Shown piece after piece: positions 21,513 to 32,727 of a DNA stretch of 64,000 bases. The DNA comes from Proteromonas lacertae. Its lineage: Eukaryota; Sar; Bigyra; Opalinata; Proteromonadidae. Under the pieces are notes generated by a model that saw only the letters and a list, made by a program, of their open reading frames with translations, was not told where the DNA came from and did not search any database. The translations under genes were made by a program, and so were the position numbers. Numbering within the stretch: the first letter of the stretch is position 1; every line of letters starts with the position of its first letter. Where the stretch lies: positions 297,867 through 361,866 of the forward strand of contig NGBS01001163.1 of NCBI GenBank assembly GCA_002245135.1, given 5' to 3'.

Positions 21513-22594
21513 TTATATTAATCCAAATTGTTTTTTCATTAACCTAATTTTTGTTTCACCCACTATTGTATTATAGTCAGTAGCCTTTTTAAAACTACAC
21601 TGATCTCTTAAAATATTTTTCAAAAAATTAATAGCAAAAAAACCACAGTTGGCAGTATTTGAATTTTGATTCTGTACTCCATTGATTTTAAGTTCATACC
21701 TTTCATTATGATACTTCTTTAATTTTTTCAAATTTTTTTAAATTCTTCTAAGTGTTGAGGATCTTCACCAAATGAATCATAGTACAGGAATTGCTTTTTG
21801 ATATTGTCAACTACTAAGGCCACCCAATGACCTATAGAATCAGGGCTAGCTTGTGTGGTGAGTGTATTGATTATGATTCCCCATTGATTCTTCTTTTTGG
21901 GTATAGGAAGTACAAGCTCGTCCCAGCAGAACATTCCCATGAACTTTCCATGGAAATAATTGAACTCATTTTTCACAATTAACTCTATATCAAAGTTCGA
22001 TAAGGCATCTGAAGTGATACTGTTATACAAAACTTTCCTACGTGAAATTAATTTCTTTACTTTTTTATTATTTCCATTACCTATTCCAAAGTAACTCATA
22101 GCTTCACTGAGTTGTTTTGCTTGATCTAAATTACTCACTGCTCTACCAAAATTAGTGAGTGAACTTGGAATTGTTTGTTGTGAACGTTTCACGTAGTTAT
22201 CCATTATGATTGCATTCTTGTGTTGATATGGTGTTGGTTTTAACCAGTTTAATAAACCACCTGCATCTAGCAAACCAAAACAAGCAGTCAATGCACTGAA
22301 TACTGTTCCTATACCTGCAACAGTTTGTAATGTACCTGTTGGATCAGCTGCAACAGCAGTTTTTGCCATTGATGGCATAGCTTTTGATAATTCACTGATA
22401 CCTTTAACTGCTGCTGCAGCAGTTGTTGCATCACCTCCATTTGCAGCTGCAGCTACAGTTGCTGCTGTTTTTAATGTATCACCTACATTTTTTGCATCTA
22501 TATTTCCAATATTAGAAAATTTGTAGAAGAATGGAACTAATTGAAACAAGTATCGAACATATGGATGAGTATTGAACATAAATTGAAGTACCAC
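21513..22594 (-). pseudogene. Adenovirus-like cysteine protease of element 1
   Basis: The region encodes an Ala-rich N-terminal part followed by an Ulp1/adenain-type protease with GHWVALVVD, YYDSFGED and NCGFFA motifs. In Polintons this enzyme matures capsid proteins. It looks broken, with about one break. Confidence 0.75.
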
Positions 22595-22882
22595 ATTACA
22601 TACAAGAACCCTGATGTTGCTCCATTTACATTAATTTCAGTGACATATTGACTTGATATAATTACTTTTCACTTGTAATGACGGTTTGACTTAAGTAATT
22701 TTAAAACGGATTTATTTCTTAATTCAAATGATATATCATCGAATATAAATATATTCTCTGGGTAATCATAATTATCTTTGTCTATATCTTTGATATTATC
22801 TAATACTGCATCCAATATATTGACTCTATCTTCATTCACTACTGAATCATAGCAATTATACTCAATTTGAATTGTAATATAA

Positions 22883-22950
22883 GTTACAACTGGCGCCAGC
22901 TGTAACTTGAATTGTGATGTATCTTACAACTTAGGCCAGTTGTAAGATAC
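22883..22950. repeat. Two adjacent palindromes sharing an ACAACT core
   Basis: 22883-22906 is a 24-bp palindrome with one mismatch (GTTACAACTGGC and near reverse complement). 22919-22950 has perfect 13-bp arms, GTATCTTACAACT, around TAGGCC. They lie between two minus-strand genes of element 1 and could act as transcript 3'-end or protein-binding structures. Confidence 0.7.
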
Positions 22951-22989
22951 AAGTTTAACCAAAAAAACATAATATAAAGTGAAATAAAT

Positions 22990-23226
22990 TTAAATAGTCA
23001 TTTTCCTTTGTTTAGTGATTTCAATAAGAGACTGAATATCCTTAAGTGTCTTATCATGTTCTAACCCTTTATTCATCATGGCATCTATATTATTTCTAAG
23101 TTCTTCTATGTCTGTATTGTTTGGAATACAATTGTGTGCCTTTAAGTATTTGAAAAGAGCCAAAGCTATCATATACAATACAAATACGAGAACTGAAAGC
23201 AAAACAGTTGTTAGATCAAAGTCCAT
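22990..23226 (-). CDS. Small single-pass membrane protein of element 1
   Basis: This encodes 78 residues with an N-terminal hydrophobic segment (VLLSVLVFVLYMIALALF) and a charged C-terminal half. Small membrane proteins of this kind are common in Polintons and related viruses, but this one is not assigned to a family. Confidence 0.5.
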   Translation of the reverse strand: MDFDLTTVLLSVLVFVLYMIALALFKYLKAHNCIPNNTDIEELRNNIDAMMNKGLEHDKTLKDIQSLIEITKQRKMTI

Positions 23227-23293
23227 GTGTGTTTATGAGAATCTTATATAAGAAAACAAAATTAATCAAAGTAATGTATTTATTATCAATAAA

Positions 23294-23893
23294 CTAACTT
23301 ACAAGACATTGGTTATTATTAATATATTCATCCTTAATGGATCTTGGCGATATTGGAGATAAGTCATAATCTGTGAGATTGACATTGTCATTGTCATTTT
23401 CAAGCTTGACTTGTATTTCTTCTATTTCTTTATTACTATCATTAGGAGGAGGAGGAGGTAATATATTAGCTTCATGATTCATCATAATAACACTTTCTAA
23501 TAATTGATGAGTTTTTTCAAAAGATGGGTTTCTTTTCTCCTTAATCTTGTTAACACACTCAAGGAACATATTAGGTGTAATGCACACAGTCTCATCTACA
23601 TCAGAAATACCTAATCTTTGAATTAATTTCTCTTTACTCTCATCCCACCAACATCCATTTTTGAATCTATATTCCAAGTCTAATCTATACTGTTCATCGA
23701 CGTATTTGAGTATATATCTGATCTCACTATAAGTTAATTCCTTTTTATCACCACATATCAAATTCCATAATTTAGATTTGGTTGGCGCCCTCATTTTGCC
23801 ATCCCTTCTAAAGCAATTAATGAGTATTTGTTTATCAGAGTTCCAAAAGTTATATGGCACAGTACGATATTTGTGCTCCTGATCGTTATTCAT
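23294..23893 (-). CDS. Unknown protein of element 1
   Basis: This 199-residue protein has a basic N-terminal half (RTVPYNFWNSDKQ, CGDKKELTYSEIRYILKYVD) and an acidic, Pro-rich C-terminus. It starts 85 bases from, and divergent to, the penton gene. No family is recognised. Confidence 0.5.
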   Translation of the reverse strand: MNNDQEHKYRTVPYNFWNSDKQILINCFRRDGKMRAPTKSKLWNLICGDKKELTYSEIRYILKYVDEQYRLDLEYRFKNGCWWDESKEKLIQRLGISDVDETVCITPNMFLECVNKIKEKRNPSFEKTHQLLESVIMMNHEANILPPPPPNDSNKEIEEIQVKLENDNDNVNLTDYDLSPISPRSIKDEYINNNQCLVS

Positions 23894-23978
23894 TTTTAAA
23901 AAATAAAAGTGTAATTAATACTAATAATGACAATATTGACATTATTAATGAATTTATTTTCAAAATAGATTTTATCTT

Positions 23979-24879
23979 ATGTTAGTTTCGAATCATCGTG
24001 TATACTACTTAAATTCTGATATGATTGTATTATCTGATTCCATGGGTGGAGGAAACAAGTATAAGAAGACATTAAAATTGCAATCATTCGATGATGATTA
24101 TACTCATGTCAGCTTATTACATGCTGTTATACCCAATTCATTCCCAACTATACAGGAAGAAACAAATGATGAGTTTTCATTAGTATTCACATTGGGATGG
24201 AGACATGATGTTCAAGTAGATGCACCAAAGTATCCAAACATCGTAAAACATCTCAAAATACCTGAAGGATTTTATGATGAAACTCAGATATTAAGTATGA
24301 TTAATAATTTAGTCAAAAATATGACATATGATGTTTTTGGAATAAAAGATGATGCATTTAATGAAGATGGTTCACATGCGTCTATTATAGAAGGAAAAGG
24401 AGATTTATTTCGTATAGACAATTTCGATGATAATTAAACATATCATATTGAGGTAGCTAATGATATGAATATAATATACTATCAAAAAGACCCAGTATAT
24501 TGGATAGAAAAATTAGAGATCATCACCAAAGATCTTAGTTACTCAAGAACCAGAGAATCAACAAGAAATTATGGTTAAGCCATTCCCATTTACTCAATTG
24601 CCATTTCGTCCATCTTTGATATGGGTTAATTCTATATCCATTAGATTAGACATAGTCAATATTATGCAGGATTCAAATGTATTAGAAAATATACTCGTTT
24701 CAAATCCAGAGTTACCATTTATTACATATCAGAATAATGACATATTGAATACATCGAAGAGATTCAATAATACCTATAGCAATGGTATGATCACTATTCA
24801 GATTACTCAACAAAATGGCTATGAGCTTAATCTTGATAATATTGAGTTTAATTTAGATATTGTTGTATTTAAAGTCTAA
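23979..24879 (+). pseudogene. Penton-like minor capsid gene of element 1
   Basis: The region encodes parts typical of Polinton minor capsid (single jelly-roll) proteins: LNSDMIVLSD near the start, VSLLHAVIPNSFPTI, then LIWVNSISIRLDI. It precedes the major capsid gene, the usual order. It looks broken, with about one break. Confidence 0.65.
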
Positions 24880-24911
24880 TTTTTATATTTCTTTATTCTT
24901 TTGTTTTTCTA

Positions 24912-26336
24912 ATGGCTTTATCTATTCCAAAAGAACAGAAACATGGTGTAGATGTCCCTGTGATGCTACCCTTCTATAATTATGTGAGATTGACTCCGAT
25001 GGGATCAACATCAGAATATACTCTAAGTGATAACACGAATACAGAAGAGATTAGATGGGAGATAAGTGGAGATAATATTATCAATTTAGCTAAGTCGTAT
25101 ATCCAATTCGATATAGATGTAGAAACAGAACCATTAGCAAAAGGTTCAGAAGTAGGTGCTGTTAGAGCAGATTTAAGTAAGAAACTTATAAATAAAGATG
25201 ATGATTTATATCCAAGTACAATTGGAGGAATTAAAGAAGGGTTTGGCTTGGCCTCTTTTAGAATTTGTAACCAGACTGGAACAGATCTAGTCAAGCTTGA
25301 TGATTCGTATGAACCATATCGTGTATTTATGGATGAATTAGTTAGAAAGAGATGCGATATATTCTATCAAGACAATTACTATGATGGAATACAATTAGAT
25401 TGGAGTAACGATGAACACAGTTATCTTATTCAAGATGTTAATAAATGGAAAATGGATAAAGAAACGGAAGATGAATTTACTAATACTGTAGATATTTATA
25501 ATGAAAGTGATGACAAAGTAACTAGTGCTATTCTGTATAAGAACAAAAAGACATTACATTTTAAATTACAGCTAGGTAAATTTTACAATACATTTGCTGC
25601 ATTAAAGAGCGAGGTATTCTTTGGAGAGAGAATGTATATATGCATTCGATTCCAAACTAAAGCAAATTATGGAAATTTGAAATCATATACACCAACCGAA
25701 TATTGTATTGATGAAAATGGTTATGAAGATTTAAATAATGTTATAGCATGGGATAGGAATGGTGGTATTAAAAATATGACATTTAAGAATTTTAAATTTT
25801 ATGCTTATATCAACAAGGATACTCAATGCAACAATAATACCAAACAATACTGTTTATCAAAACCTATTCAATTCAATGATTTCAGATGCCATCAAATTAA
25901 AGTACCATCAGGTGGATCTGGCATATTCAATTATTCATTCACATTGAATAGTTCCAATGGGCCATTTGTTCGTTACATTATCTATAGACCATGGATGATC
26001 AATGACTTTGTCTATCAGCCAGATTATACATTGATGCAATATTATGATAGCTATATGACAATCAAAGAATATTTCCAAGACTCATGGTTTGATATATTCA
26101 GAAAAGATAAGAATTTCAATGACAAGTTCTTTGAGATATTGAATTTTGGTTCTAAGGATTTGGACAACATTAAGAACCAGGCAGGTAGACCTTTGGCTAC
26201 TGATTTGAAAATAACCTTTGAATTTTCAACACCTGGTAAGAATGACTTTACTAATAATGATATCACTCATCGTTTCTATATCATCACTGGACGTATGGTT
26301 ACTATTAATGGAAGTGGTATTGTAAGTGTAGCTTAA
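24912..26336 (+). CDS. Major capsid protein (double jelly-roll) of element 1
   Basis: This 474-residue protein has MLPFYNYVRLTPMGSTSEYT near the N-terminus, IRWEISGDNIINLAKSYIQF, and late motifs FNDFRCHQIKVPSG and YIITGRMVTINGSG typical of Polinton capsids. It looks whole. Confidence 0.8.
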   Translation: MALSIPKEQKHGVDVPVMLPFYNYVRLTPMGSTSEYTLSDNTNTEEIRWEISGDNIINLAKSYIQFDIDVETEPLAKGSEVGAVRADLSKKLINKDDDLYPSTIGGIKEGFGLASFRICNQTGTDLVKLDDSYEPYRVFMDELVRKRCDIFYQDNYYDGIQLDWSNDEHSYLIQDVNKWKMDKETEDEFTNTVDIYNESDDKVTSAILYKNKKTLHFKLQLGKFYNTFAALKSEVFFGERMYICIRFQTKANYGNLKSYTPTEYCIDENGYEDLNNVIAWDRNGGIKNMTFKNFKFYAYINKDTQCNNNTKQYCLSKPIQFNDFRCHQIKVPSGGSGIFNYSFTLNSSNGPFVRYIIYRPWMINDFVYQPDYTLMQYYDSYMTIKEYFQDSWFDIFRKDKNFNDKFFEILNFGSKDLDNIKNQAGRPLATDLKITFEFSTPGKNDFTNNDITHRFYIITGRMVTINGSGIVSVA

Positions 26337-26496
26337 AAAAATAAAAATAATCATAATATCGATAACGACTATATTTCTTATAATTATGTTTTTGTTATTT
26401 TTGTTATGAGTAAAGTTAATTTAGAAAAAATAAACAACATAGTCATAAATCCTGTTGAGACAGTAGTCAAAGGATGTGGAAAACGTTCCAAAGATA

Positions 26497-26649
26497 ATGT
26501 CCAGAGCGTTGATGTCTGTCCTGCTATGTAATATCATGTATAAAGAGGATCTGGACAAAAGCATCGTATATCCAATTTATATATATATTATTTATAGTAT
26601 GACAGAATGTTAGATCACGCTATGGAGGACATGGTGGAACTGACTTGTG
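26497..26649 (+). pseudogene. Partial inverted copy of the 18449-18989 gene
   Basis: The first exon (26497-26565) differs from the 18989-18921 exon at a single base. The intron is 26566-26597 and begins with the same GTATATCCAATT. The start of the second exon (26598-26649) encodes YDRMLDHAMEDM with one Ile/Val change but different synonymous codons. Homology stops after ELTC, where a dispersed repeat begins, so the copy is truncated. The orientation is inverted relative to the partner 7.5 kb away. Confidence 0.75.
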
Positions 26650-26652
26650 TTG

Positions 26653-26930
26653 TAAACGTAACCTCTGGCCCTTCAATATTACTAATCAACACTTTGTTTT
26701 CCAAAATAGTTACGTTGGCCTAATATCATATAGTTGTGTTTTGGTTCCTGTACTGGAAACACTTTTTATTATTATATTATTTTAAAAGCTTATAACAATA
26801 GTAGACATCGGGATAAAGGTTTCAAATAGAAAAGGAATACCTAATTATTGCATTTACCTGCTTAAAATTTATTTTGAAAAAACAGGCTTGAATGAGGCTT
26901 GAATAGATATTTTATTATTTCGTTTTTAAG
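26653..26930. repeat. 278-bp dispersed repeat, copy R1
   Basis: It starts TAAACGTAACCTCTGGCCC and ends CGTTTTTAAG. It is about 94% identical by eye to R2 (56333-56610) and the same length. AACGTAAC near the start and GTTACGTT about 50 bases later can pair. The right part has GGCTTGAATGAGGCTTGAAT. It truncates the partial gene on its left. The copy is probably a non-autonomous element. Confidence 0.75.
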
Positions 26931-28754
26931 CTGCTCAAATTTTGAACAGGCTGTTTCTAATAGCGCCATGAATCTCATTTTGAAATTTGTCTGACTATTA
27001 TTAATTATTTTAGCTTTTCTGAATTGTGTGTGGTATTTAGAAATCATCAATGTTAATCATTAGAATAATTATAAGAATTTTGTATATAAATTTATTGTAC
27101 ATAATAACTGTACATTGGACCTCCAGTTTTTATTCTAATTATTTTGTTATTTCAAGAGAAAAATGAAAAAATATAAATTTAGTCAAGCATTTGGCTTGAT
27201 TTGAATTTGAAATTTATATATTTTGAGCATTTGTTATATATAGTAACATATTTTTTATTTTAATAAAATAGATTTCAACTCTATCATAATTTTCAATTAT
27301 ATATATATCAAAAGTCCATATTCTTCGTATAATTATATAAATTTTTAATTGGTTTAGATTTAAAGAATTATGAAAAGATTATAGATAGAATAGCATACGA
27401 CTAAATTTATTATGGAATGGATTGATTCAAAAATATGGAAGAATGCGTGTTAAGCCAGATAGTAAGGAATATAAATCAAAAATGGTTAAGAAAGAGTCTT
27501 ACTATATCACTTGAAGAAATAAAGAACATAGTTGCATTGAAAAATGAGAATATAATCTAAATTTAAGTGATATATTTAAATATGAAATGGATTATACTCA
27601 AAGATATATTGAATGTAGTAATAATGGAATACAGGATGTGAAATGTAATGGTTGTAATAGGATTTATAGGAATATCTTCTTCAGAAATTGATTCTTTTTA
27701 TTAATTGATAATTTACACAAATATTTAACATTTATACTTTAATTTGTGTATTTAATATGTATATGTTACTTAATATTAAATTAGCCTATATCAATGAATT
27801 TTAGGATTAAATATGCCAATTGTTGAACAAGATTCATTTACTTTCAACATTCAAAGATTGATAAAGATATAGATGAAATAGTTATCTTGTCGAAGAACTT
27901 GAATGTATTTAGAACTGAGTTAGGCAAATGACGTCCTTTTCGACTTTTGTCCCTTTCACACGCTCAAAATACCCAGTGTTTTCCTGTAGTTGTCCCTTTT
28001 GTCCATTTTGCTTTTTTATTATCTTTTTAGTTTTTCTGTAATAAATAGCAAAAATAATCAATCACTAAGCAATATATATCAATATAACACATTATACTCC
28101 TGCCCTACTGAAAAATTAACAAATAAATATCCTATTTGTCAATTTAACTATTTTTTTAATATATTGTTGTTGCATTTAATTGTTTTCACTCATTTTTTAT
28201 CCCATTATATATCTAAATAACAATATTAATATTTACTTCTAGTGATGATATATTACATTTATGTTAACTCATATAAATGATATATAACAATATTTTGCTA
28301 TAATGAAATATCTAATATAATTATAACTCCATATATTCTATTACAAAACATTTTCTGGCTTGTTTTAATCAAGCTTTTTCATTTTAATTTCATTAAAATC
28401 GAGAGTTAGAGATTAGGTTTGAAGTTTTTAAGACTTAGAAACTTTGAAAGAAGTAGTAGAAATAGAAAATAAAATAAAATAAAATAAAATAAAGCAATGT
28501 AAATCATTACTGGCAAGAGCAACTCAACTCAATGGCCATCACAATTATTATGAAAAGAATAAATCACACCAACAAAAATAATAGAAGATGGAATAAATGA
28601 TGAAGTAATAGAAGGAGAAAGGGTTAGGGTTAGGGTTTTTCTGATGATCATCGTAAATAACATTTAACAATTGCTGTAGTTGTTTATCCAACTATCACAA
28701 AGAATATAAATTCCAATAAGAATATCTTAATTAAAAAAAGTTATAATATTATCA
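26931..28754. other. Gene-poor, repeat-bearing spacer
   Basis: It is AT-rich. Around 27420-27690 there are short discontinuous coding-like pieces (for example DVKCNGCNRIYRN) that suggest a decayed gene. An AAAAT microsatellite lies near 28466-28495. GTCC-rich sequence near 27929-28005 resembles 30010-30150. No intact gene is supportable. Confidence 0.4.
28619..28637. repeat. Interstitial TTAGGG telomere-like repeat
   Basis: AAGGGTTAGGGTTAGGGTT contains two full TTAGGG units and a partial third in a sequence where GGG is otherwise rare. Confidence 0.6.
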
Positions 28755-29786
28755 TTAGTATGATGTTTTCTGTCTTTTTTCCATTACTATTTTTCTCTTC
28801 TTCACTTCATTATTAATGTAGTTTAGTACAACATCCTTATCAATTATTATGTATCCTTTATTGATTTTACTTATTAATAAATAGATAATTGATAATATTG
28901 TTACAGCTGATTCTTGTTTTATATTCGTATAATCCTTATTAATGAAACTGTTAAAGTCATATTCAGATATAGTGTGATAAAGATTTTGGGTAAGTGGTAT
29001 TTTAATTTGTTGATATATTTCTTCAACAGTGTCATCTATATCATTTAACATACCAGCTTTGTATATATTACTAATTATTTTCTGTAATATTTCAATATCT
29101 GTTTTATCCAACTCAGTATCATTAATAGGAATATTAATATTATCAGTATCTACATCATCACTAGGAATAGTATTATTTATAATTTTTATACTTTCATAGA
29201 ATTTGTATCTACCAGAATTTTCATCTCGTAACATTTGACGTAGTTTATTTACTTCACAATCTATCTGTTTTATAACACGAGTTGAAATATTATAATTATT
29301 TATTATAAAATTAATAATTTCTTTAGATGTGTTTCTTGTCTGCATAACCATACAATGCACTTCATTCAAAATATCATCCGTCATAACACTAATTATCTTT
29401 TTACTTACCATATTCAGCTGATGGGAATGTGGATTAAATTTGACATGAACTTGATAATCAGTATATTTTGCTTTGATATAAAATTGACACATTCCTTTAC
29501 TACAAGTAAATTTTAATGCCTTTTCCTTGCTAACATTTTTGACATGAGTAACTACTACTTCAAAGTCATATTGAGTAGCATAAACATAGACTAAAAAGTA
29601 TAAATCACCAATTGACTTAAATTTCTTCTGAAATATTGATTCATTAATACTATAAAAAGAATCGAAAGGAGGGTATTTTTGACATTGTTTATATAACTCC
29701 TTTTTTCTTCGATCGACTATTGTATGTCTACCATCATTAGTAGGAACTGATACAAAATCATTGGCATCAATAGTTATTATGTTCAT
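28755..29786 (-). CDS. Protein with possible WRKY/GCM1-type zinc finger (FAR1/MULE N-domain-like)
   Basis: This is a 343-residue intronless frame. Residues of about 55-130 resemble the DNA-binding domain of FAR1 and MULE transposase N-termini: IGDLYFLVYVYATQ, FEVVVTH, then CSKGMC and PHSHQL, giving C-x4-C-x18-H-x-H. No DDE/D transposase core follows; the remainder is helical and charged. It could be a domesticated or truncated Mutator-like protein, or a transcription factor. GTCC-rich repeats lie on both sides. Confidence 0.5.
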   Translation of the reverse strand: MNIITIDANDFVSVPTNDGRHTIVDRRKKELYKQCQKYPPFDSFYSINESIFQKKFKSIGDLYFLVYVYATQYDFEVVVTHVKNVSKEKALKFTCSKGMCQFYIKAKYTDYQVHVKFNPHSHQLNMVSKKIISVMTDDILNEVHCMVMQTRNTSKEIINFIINNYNISTRVIKQIDCEVNKLRQMLRDENSGRYKFYESIKIINNTIPSDDVDTDNINIPINDTELDKTDIEILQKIISNIYKAGMLNDIDDTVEEIYQQIKIPLTQNLYHTISEYDFNSFINKDYTNIKQESAVTILSIIYLLISKINKGYIIIDKDVVLNYINNEVKKRKIVMEKRQKTSY

Positions 29787-30462
29787 GTATAATTTATTTT
29801 CAAGTATGATATAGAAAATAGATTATAAATTATAATGCCACAAAATATGAAACGATTATATATTTTTAAGCATAAAAAAGTACTAGTTCATACTTGAAAT
29901 ACTAGATTACACTTTCAATAATTTTGTCAATAATTTCTATTATATTGTTATTATTAATTCTATATTATTGAGTGATGTGATATAATGTATGTTGATATAG
30001 TGATATATGAGTTGCAGAAAGGACATCCTTCTGGAGCCATATCCTCCTTTCTGTCCTTTCTTCTCTCGTCTAGCCTGTACTTAAATCGAATATGTCCTTT
30101 TTCAAGAAGGACAATATAACCTGTAGGTCCTTTTCTGTCCCTTTATTCAATATTAGTTTTTATTAAATACTACATATATTATATATCCTATTGTTTATAA
30201 GACATATAAACCTGTTTAAGAACAAATATACCTATGTTCATTTCTATTAATCAAAGTATTATGTAAATTTTATGCATTAAATCTATCTAAATAACATACT
30301 TATAAATGTTTTGTTCATTTACATAAATAGTGTCACTTCATAATAGAAATATCAAACAAATTGACATAATCTGAATATAATGTAAATTAATAAACTACTT
30401 ATAACTAATTTGAATATATACAGTAAAATAAACTGACTAAATTTAGCTAAATTTTAATATTC

Positions 30463-31558
30463 ATTAATTCCAGTGTTGTATTTTTCGGTCAAAAAATATA
30501 GGTTTACCTATAGGTCAAAACCTATATCTTTAGCTTGACCTTTACCTTCCTTATACTAACTATTAGTTGACCTCCTATTGAACATGAGTTAAGAAGCATA
30601 TAATCTAACCATAACTATTTTGATCTATTTCTCAATGATGACTCACAATAACATATTATTAACATAATATTAAATTAATTATAGAATAAAAAAAATAAAA
30701 GAAAAAACATCAAGCTTGATGGTTTGACTAAGTAAATCTTTATTTTTTAAGATTTAGATCATTTAGAAGTATAATTACTCAATATTTATAAGACTTTATA
30801 ATATATGAAACTATAGGGATATCACATTACCCCCTATCGCATCAAAAGAGTTGTGCATTTATTCAATTGTTGTATGTTAGAGAAGTAACATTTTAACTAC
30901 TTCAAAATGTTTTGGAGAACGTGATTAAAATAAAATATTCAGATTATTGCATATGGTAAAAGCCAAAGTCAATTCAGATTCTGTCAACAAAGATCTATAT
31001 AAATTAGTAACCTTCAATGCAGTACCACAATATTAGACTCACCAGAATTTAGAAGGTTTTGATTCAAACTAGGATATATTATACCTCTAAGAGAGTTTTA
31101 TAATGCTTATTAATTTTCAGAAACTGAGAAAGTAAGAGACTTATTGAAGACAAATCATTAATATCCAGAAATATAGATTTATTATTATAATTACATTAAT
31201 ATTTGTTATTTAGAGATAGTAATCAATATAAATTAATCATCAAAATAACAAGTTGTTTATAAATATGTTAAATATCACTATTGAGTAGTTTGTAGATGAA
31301 TTTTAATATATTAGTATAGATATTTATACAATTTCAACCAATCTTATTCTAACTATGGTAATTAAAGTAAAACAAGAAGCAGAAATTATATTTTATATAG
31401 TATGATAGTTTGTATAAAACAAATGTTACTCAGTATGTAATTAAAATAGATTTTAACAAAATAATGCTCGAGGTTTGACCGACCAATGGTCAAAGCTAGA
31501 TTATAGGTTTTACCTAAAACCTATAGGTTACCTATTTATACAACCCTGATTAATTCAC
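30463..31558. mobile_element. Putative 1.1-kb non-autonomous element with about 70-bp inverted ends
   Basis: The left arm (30463-30540: GTGTTGTA, AATATAGGTTTACCTATAGG, GCTTGACC) is similar to the reverse complement of the right arm (31489-31558: GGTCAAAGC, CCTATAGGTTACCTA, ACAACCCTGATTAATTC). The interior is AT-rich without a credible gene. This is consistent with a degraded MITE. The remainder of 29787-31959 shows nothing else supportable except a GAAAGGACA/TGTCCTTTC hairpin near 30017-30060. Confidence 0.5.
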
Positions 31559-31959
31559 AGTATTTCAAAGAAACAGTAATTAATTTTTAGATTTATACAT
31601 ACGAATTTATAGATTTAGATGAAAAACATGTGCATATAAAACAAGTGTTTATATCAAAATATTGATTTTCGAACAAATAAGGGGGTAAGAAAATTCAGAT
31701 TTTTAGTTACATTTTTTTATTTAAATCAACAACAGAAATGAGTTGTAAGCTAATATTTTATATTATTTATGTACTTAATAAAATAATGTGACAAAATTTG
31801 TTACATAGACTATTTTATATTCATTTAGTTCGTTTTAAAAGTGTTTGGTAATATATTTGGAAAAATTGAGAATAAGGACAAAATATAATTTCAGATAAAG
31901 TGTATTTAAGTTGTTCTTTTCTGATATAAGTTGTAATATCTATAATTTGTATTTATTAA

Positions 31960-32718
31960 TTAATGAGTTATCCACATTGATACTACGCCATTATCATATT
32001 TGAAATCAAACCTATTCCATTTTTTAGGTATGTGATTAATCGCATGTTTATATCTATTTCTTTCTGAGTTATCCAAAAGCAATATTCCTCCTTTTTTCTT
32101 TATTAATTCTATTGCTGTTATTATGCAACCAGCTCTAGCTCTTCCATCTCTACTTATTATATCATATTTTCTATTGTTTATTAATCTATTAGTAACATAT
32201 GTTTTATAACATAACTTATTAAAACTAATATAAATTGAATTATTATGACATACATCTATATTATCTTCTTTAATATAATGTATTTCAATTTTGTTATTTA
32301 TTGAAAGCTTTTTCGTAATGTTTTTGACAGAATCTGACCATACCTTTGAATGTTCAACTGATATTAAATGCTTTATTCTATATGCTAACCATATTGTACT
32401 TGACCCAGAACTCCATTCTAATCCAATTGAATTGGAAGACAATATATGATCTAATATATAAATACATTCTCTAGATATCCATGGCTCACAATTGTTATCA
32501 ATAGATATATATTTTTTCCTAAATGTACCTAATTTATCATCATCTTTACATAAATCGGTTGGTATTCTTTTATCTCTCATCATTTGTATATGTGTACTCT
32601 TTAATTTATTTACTCTTCGATCTATATTTTCATAATCAATGTATATATATTATAAATATATTCGAGAGAATAGAATACAAACAATTATACATACACAAAC
32701 AACAATAATATTAGTCAT
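31960..32718 (-). CDS. Class I methyltransferase-like protein (EWSSGSSTIWLA type)
   Basis: The main frame (32583-31960) has the SAM-binding-like motif LEWSSGSSTIWLA, then ISVEHSKVW, DIISRDGRARAGC and GGILLLDNSER, the arrangement of a small Rossmann methyltransferase family. Exons 32718-32691 and 32621-31960 (69-nt intron) give 229 residues. Read without splicing, the first ATG encodes a hydrophobic anchor (MTNIIVVCVCIIVCILF) that meets a stop, so either splicing removes it or the gene has a nonsense change. It neighbours the glycan cluster and may supply O-methylation. Confidence 0.55.
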
Positions 32719-32727
32719 TTAAATTTA

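Larger units (their letters stand above)
19321..26336. mobile_element. Polinton/Maverick-like element 1 (integrase, protease, penton, capsid)
   Basis: Parts in order: integrase (+), uncharacterised small frames (+), adenovirus-like protease (-), small membrane protein (-), unknown protein (-), penton-like minor capsid (+) and double jelly-roll major capsid (+). No family B polymerase or packaging ATPase is seen, so the set is incomplete. It looks partly broken, with about two or three breaks, while integrase and major capsid look whole, suggesting a fairly young copy. Inverted copies of a small gene (18829-18989 and 26497-26649) flank it and may lie in or near its terminal repeats. Confidence 0.85.
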
